Shown piece by piece: positions 6,400-9,706 of a stretch of DNA of 9,706 nucleotides. Location: positions 1 to 9,706 of the forward strand of contig JAIOPW010000019.1 of NCBI GenBank assembly GCA_021413665.1. Reading direction: 5' to 3'. The number at the start of each line of letters is the position of its first letter. Position 1 is the stretch's first letter. The position numbers and the translations under genes are program-made. The notes below the pieces were generated by a model, which did no database searches, had not been told where the DNA came from, and saw nothing but the letters and a program-made list of their open reading frames with translations. This DNA comes from Rhodocyclales bacterium (GTDB lineage: Bacteria; Pseudomonadota; Gammaproteobacteria; Burkholderiales; Rhodocyclaceae).

Positions 6400-9021
6400 A
6401 TGAATTATTCCCCGTCGCCGTCTGTTACGGACGAGCCAATACCCTTGCCGATGAAACTGCCCGCCGGCCCGCTGGGCAAGCTGTTCCCCTTCCTGCTCTG
6501 GTGGCATCTGGTCACCCGTCGCAGCCTGCGCGCCGACGCCTTGGCGGGCCTCAGCGGTGCGCTCATCGTTCTGCCGCAGGGTGTGGCCTTCGCCACCATC
6601 GCCGGCCTGCCGCCGCAGTACGGCCTGTATGCGGCGATGGTGCCGGCGGTGATCGGCGCGCTGTTCGGTTCCAGCTGGCACCTCGTGTCGGGACCGACCA
6701 CCGCCATCTCGATCGCGGTTTTTGCCGCGCTCTCGCACCAGGCCGAGCCGGGCACGGCGCAGTACATCAACCTGGTGCTGACGCTGACCTTCCTCGTCGG
6801 CGTGTTCCAGTTGGTGCTGGGCCTGGCGCGAATGGGTGCGCTGGTGAATTTCATCTCCCACACCGTGGTGATCGGTTTCACCGCCGGCGCGGCCATCCTC
6901 ATCGCGGCCAGCCAGGTGCGCAGCTTCTTCGGCATCGACATTCCGCGCGGCACGCCCTTCTACGAGATCATCCGCCAGTTGTTCGTCCAGTTTGCGGCAA
7001 TCAATCCCTGGGTCCTGGCGGTCAGCCTGGCGACCCTGGCCACCGGCATCCTGGCCAAGCGCCACGTCAAAAAAATCCCCTACATGATCACCGCGATGGT
7101 CGTCGGCAGCATCGTCGCGGAAGTCCTCAACCTCTGGCAAGGGCAGGACAACACCGGCATCCAGACTGTCGGCGCCCTGCCCGCCCAGTTGCCGCCGCTG
7201 TCGATGCCGGACTTCTCGCTGGACACGCTGCGCCATACGCTCGGCCCGGCGCTGGTCATCACCATGCTCGCGTTGACCGAAGCCGTCTCGATCGCACGCG
7301 CCATCGCCGTGCGCTCGGAACAGCGCATCGACGCCAACCAGGAGTTCATCGGCCAGGGTCTGTCGAACATCGTCGGCTCCTTCTTCTCGGCCTATGCTTC
7401 CTCCGGATCCTTCAATCGCAGCGGCGTGAATTACGAAGCCGGCGCGCGCACGCCGCTGGCCTCGGTGTTCGCCACCGTGTTCCTGATCCTTGTGCTGCTG
7501 CTGGTGGCGCCGCTCGCGGCCTACCTGCCCAACGCCGCGATGGCCGGCATCCTGTTTCTGGTGGCCTGGGGCCTGATCGACTTCCATCACATCGGCCACA
7601 TCTGGCATACCAGCAAAGCCGAGTCGGCCATCCTCGCCGCGACGCTGGTCGGCACCCTGTTCAACCTCGAAGCCGGCATTTTCATCGGCGTATTCCTTTC
7701 GCTGGTGATGTACCTCTACCGCTCGTCCAAGCCGGAAATCGTGCCCCTGGTGCCGGCGCCGGAGGAAGGGGCCTATCACTTCGTGCGCGCCAAGGGCCGG
7801 CCGGAATGCCCGCAACTGCGCATCGTGCGCATCAACGGTTCGGTCTATTTCGGCGCCGCCAGCTATGTGCAGCAGGCCCTGCAGCAGATCGACGAGGACA
7901 ACCCGCAGCAAAAGTCGGTGCTGATCGCCGCAGCCAGCCTCAATACCATCGACATCGCCGGCGCCGAAATCCTGGCGCAGGAAGCGCGGCGGCGGCGGCG
8001 GCTCGGCGGCGGCCTGTATTTCTATCGCCTCAACCAGCCCACCTACCAGTTCCTGCGCCAGGGCGGCTATACCCACGAAATCGGCGAAGGCGCCTTCTTC
8101 CCCGTGATGACCGACGTTACCAGTGCGTTGTACTGGACGCTCGACCCGGATATCTGTCGCGCCTGCAAGACCCGCATCTTCAGGCCATGCACCGGTGGGC
8201 TGCTGCCCGACGGCTTCCGCCGCCAGCGCCTGATGCTGGCCACCGACGGCAGCGAGTTCGGCCATGCCCCGCAGGAAATCGCCATCGCCCTGGCGAGGAG
8301 CTTCGGCATCACGCTCGACGTGATGACCTCGGTGCAATCGGCGGAAGATGATGAAACCGCTCGCGCCCGACTGGCGGTCGCCACGCGCGCCGCGATGGTG
8401 GCAGGGGTCGATACGGAAGAGATCGTGCGCCATGGCAAGCAGCCGGCCAGGGAAGTTATCGGCGCGGCGGCGGCGGCCGATACCAACATCCTCATCGTCG
8501 GTCGCCGACCGGCTCGCGGCGACCTCAAGGAACGCCTGGTCGGCGACATCGCCACGCAGATCATCGCCCAGGCCCACTGCCACGTGCTGGTCGCCGGCTG
8601 GCAGTCGCAGATGTGGCGCAATCGCATCGTGCTCGCCTGTGACGGATCAACGGACAGCGATCGCATCGTCGAAATCACGACGCAGATCGCCAAGACAACG
8701 CGTACGCCGGTCACCCTCGTCGCCGCGGTAAAGTCCGGCGGCGGCCGCGAAAAGGCCGAGGAGGACCTTGTGCAGAGGTCCGGACGGATGCGAGTCGAAG
8801 GTATCGAATGCGACACGCGGGTGGTCGACGGCGCGCCGGAAAAGGCCATCGTTTCGGCCGCGGAAGAAGCCGGTGCCGACCTGGTGGTGATTGGTTACCA
8901 GCACGGCCCGGGGCGAAGCTTTCAGGAGCACATCATCGGCAAGCTTGGCTGTGCGGTGCTGCTGGTGCAATCCGGCACCGACGCGCCGAGCATGGGCACC
9001 GCGCTGGCCAACCAGGCCTGA
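6400..9021 (+). CDS. SulP anion permease fused to STAS and two universal stress protein domains
   Basis: An 873-aa fusion. The SulP membrane domain covers about 22-445: RSLRADALAGLSGALIVLPQGVAFA (41-65), QYGLYAAMVP (73-82), Glu294 in the TM8 motif LALTEA, NQEFIGQGLSNIVG (313-326) and SGSFNRSGVN (335-344). It lacks the coiled-coil insert of the other SulP in the window. A STAS domain follows (about 455-580), with Ala520 where many STAS domains have Ser (D518-I-A-G). A Cys-containing linker (586-597) leads to two Usp folds, about 608-735 and 740-858, each opening with the strand-plus-Asp motif (LATDGS, LACDGS). Their ATP-loop glycines are irregular and the usual Gly-Ser end is Gly-Asp and Gly-Lys. 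The likely role is anion uptake with cytoplasmic regulation by nucleotide or stress state; the substrate is unknown. Start choice is uncertain: TTG 6349, ATG 6358, ATG 6400 and ATG 6451 are in frame; 6400 lies after the hairpin and before the conserved region. Confidence 0.88.
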   Translation: MNYSPSPSVTDEPIPLPMKLPAGPLGKLFPFLLWWHLVTRRSLRADALAGLSGALIVLPQGVAFATIAGLPPQYGLYAAMVPAVIGALFGSSWHLVSGPTTAISIAVFAALSHQAEPGTAQYINLVLTLTFLVGVFQLVLGLARMGALVNFISHTVVIGFTAGAAILIAASQVRSFFGIDIPRGTPFYEIIRQLFVQFAAINPWVLAVSLATLATGILAKRHVKKIPYMITAMVVGSIVAEVLNLWQGQDNTGIQTVGALPAQLPPLSMPDFSLDTLRHTLGPALVITMLALTEAVSIARAIAVRSEQRIDANQEFIGQGLSNIVGSFFSAYASSGSFNRSGVNYEAGARTPLASVFATVFLILVLLLVAPLAAYLPNAAMAGILFLVAWGLIDFHHIGHIWHTSKAESAILAATLVGTLFNLEAGIFIGVFLSLVMYLYRSSKPEIVPLVPAPEEGAYHFVRAKGRPECPQLRIVRINGSVYFGAASYVQQALQQIDEDNPQQKSVLIAAASLNTIDIAGAEILAQEARRRRRLGGGLYFYRLNQPTYQFLRQGGYTHEIGEGAFFPVMTDVTSALYWTLDPDICRACKTRIFRPCTGGLLPDGFRRQRLMLATDGSEFGHAPQEIAIALARSFGITLDVMTSVQSAEDDETARARLAVATRAAMVAGVDTEEIVRHGKQPAREVIGAAAAADTNILIVGRRPARGDLKERLVGDIATQIIAQAHCHVLVAGWQSQMWRNRIVLACDGSTDSDRIVEITTQIAKTTRTPVTLVAAVKSGGGREKAEEDLVQRSGRMRVEGIECDTRVVDGAPEKAIVSAAEEAGADLVVIGYQHGPGRSFQEHIIGKLGCAVLLVQSGTDAPSMGTALANQA
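8155..8190 (+). other. Cys-x2-Cys-x7-Cys linker between the STAS and Usp domains
   Basis: Residues 586-597 of the SulP-Usp protein carry Cys586, Cys589 and Cys597 with several Arg and Lys between them (DICRACKTRIFRPC). The segment falls exactly at the junction of the STAS and first Usp domains, on the cytoplasmic side. Three Cys in this pattern could hold a metal or form a redox switch, possibly with a fourth ligand elsewhere; none of this is proven by sequence. Confidence 0.5.
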
Positions 9022-9077
9022 CGCCGGTCCGCGAAGGGGGAAAGCCGTCGCGCAAGAACGGGAAGCCCGCAGGATTC

Positions 9078-9086
9078 TGCAATAAT
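9078..9086 (+). promoter_or_regulatory. Possible extended -10 element before the adenosyltransferase gene
   Basis: TGCAATAAT combines an extended -10 TGn with AATAAT, a 5/6 match to TATAAT. RNA would start near 9093, about 25 bases before the ATG at 9118. No clear -35 is visible. The 96-bp gap after the SulP-Usp gene holds no strong terminator, only a small GGATT/AATCC inverted repeat around this site. It suggests the adenosyltransferase gene is its own unit. Confidence 0.4.
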
Positions 9087-9117
9087 CCGCCATCCCCCAA
9101 CGACCGGATTGCCCACC

Positions 9118-9669
9118 ATGGGACACAGGCTCTCGAAAATCTACACCCGCACCGGCGATGCCGGCACCACCGGTCTTGGCGACGGTTCGCGCACCGCCAA
9201 GGACTCGCCGCGCGTCGCCGCCATGGGCGACGTCGATGAACTCAACTCGCTGATCGGCGTGATCCTCTGCGAGGATCTGCCGGCGGATGTGCGCGAGCTT
9301 CTCGTCGGCGTCCAGCACGACCTGTTCGACCTCGGCGGCGAGTTGTGCATTCCCGGTTCCGCGCTGCTCAAGGCGACCCAGCCGGCGCGACTGGAGACCG
9401 CGATCGACCGCTACAACGCCGACCTCGGTCCGCTCAAGGAATTCATCCTTCCCGGCGGGAACCGATCCGCGGCACTCACGCACCTGGCGCGAACCGTCTG
9501 CCGCCGCGCCGAACGCCTCATGGTCGCGCTGGCCGCCAAAGAGGCCGTCGCCGACGCCGGCCGCCAGTACCTGAATCGACTCTCCGACCTGCTGTTCGTG
9601 CTCGGTCGCTACCTGAACAAGGTGGCCGGCGGCAGCGATGTTCTCTGGCAAAAGGGAAAGAACGCCTGA
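9118..9669 (+). CDS. pduO: PduO-type cob(I)alamin adenosyltransferase
   Basis: A 183-aa soluble enzyme that transfers the adenosyl group of ATP to cob(I)alamin, making coenzyme B12. Length and motifs fit the PduO family. The N-terminal ATP-binding stretch YTRTGDAGTTGLGDG (9-23) is followed by Lys28-Asp29 and by GDVDELNSLIG (37-47). The middle helix QHDLFDLGGELCIPG (66-80), the stretch EFILPGGNRSAALTHLARTVCRRAER (108-133) and the C-terminal NRLSDLLFVLGRYLN (153-167) are also family hallmarks, with Arg129, Arg130, Glu132, Asn153 and Asp157 conserved in type. The ATG at 9118 is preferred over the TTG at 9109 because it gives the standard family N-terminus. A functional link to the transporters upstream is not evident; the gene probably serves B12-dependent enzymes elsewhere. 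Confidence 0.93.
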   Translation: MGHRLSKIYTRTGDAGTTGLGDGSRTAKDSPRVAAMGDVDELNSLIGVILCEDLPADVRELLVGVQHDLFDLGGELCIPGSALLKATQPARLETAIDRYNADLGPLKEFILPGGNRSAALTHLARTVCRRAERLMVALAAKEAVADAGRQYLNRLSDLLFVLGRYLNKVAGGSDVLWQKGKNA

Positions 9670-9706
9670 CGACCCCGCCATCGCAAGAGTCGGCGCTGAT
9701 GAAGCC

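Noticed and set aside
7987..8001. Five CGG triplets encoding an Arg run in the STAS domain of the SulP-Usp protein
   Set aside because: Short and in frame, in a position where STAS helices are often basic; no evidence that it varies or works as a phase switch.
6391..8583. 730-codon minus-strand open frame opposite the SulP-Usp gene
   Set aside because: Low-complexity antisense shadow with a composition typical of reversed high-GC coding DNA; the plus strand encodes clear SulP, STAS and Usp domains.
9059..9069. CGGG-aag-CCCG hairpin as terminator of the SulP-Usp gene
   Set aside because: Only a 4-bp stem and no U-run follows.
9670..9706. ATG at 9699 as the start of a further gene
   Set aside because: Only eight bases follow before the window ends, so no coding evidence can be given.

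Overview
The window is GC-rich, with almost no spacing between coding regions and wide-open antisense frames, as expected of a high-GC proteobacterium. Protein styles suggest a betaproteobacterium, perhaps in or near Rhodocyclales; this is an impression, because no rRNA or other marker gene is present. Five complete genes and one gene cut by the left edge account for nearly all of the sequence. No tRNA, rRNA, IS element, CRISPR array or transposase was seen, and no gap exceeds about 200 bases.

Layout, left to right. (1) Bases 1-1910, minus strand: most of a HyfB-type antiporter-like membrane subunit of the complex I / hydrogenase-4 family, missing only its C-terminal end. (2) Bases 1979-4129, minus strand, 68 bp upstream of hyfB: a SulP (SLC26-type) anion permease with a STAS domain and an unusual insert of about 140 residues that includes a long coiled coil. 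(3) Bases 4130-4329: a divergent control region with an 11-bp-period direct repeat. (4) Bases 4330-6305, plus strand: an OmpR-family response regulator and a membrane histidine kinase overlapping by ATGA. (5) Bases 6306-6399: a short leader with a second copy of the same direct-repeat pattern and a perfect hairpin. (6) Bases 6400-9021, plus strand: a second SulP-STAS permease fused to two universal stress protein (Usp) domains. (7) Bases 9118-9669, plus strand: a PduO-type cobalamin adenosyltransferase, probably a separate unit.

The most coherent reading is a regulated anion-transport island. A two-component system lies between two different SulP transporters. Tandem half-sites of the form CTTnAC-N5-CTTnAC, each followed 11 bp later by a -10-like hexamer, occur upstream of the regulator gene and upstream of the Usp-fused SulP gene. 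This predicts autoregulation plus control of at least the second SulP. The first SulP is co-directional with hyfB, so an anion permease and a proton-translocating complex I-like module may be expressed together. SulP proteins move sulfate, bicarbonate or other anions, and the sequence alone does not identify the substrate. Bicarbonate uptake coupled to the ion gradient is attractive but remains inference.
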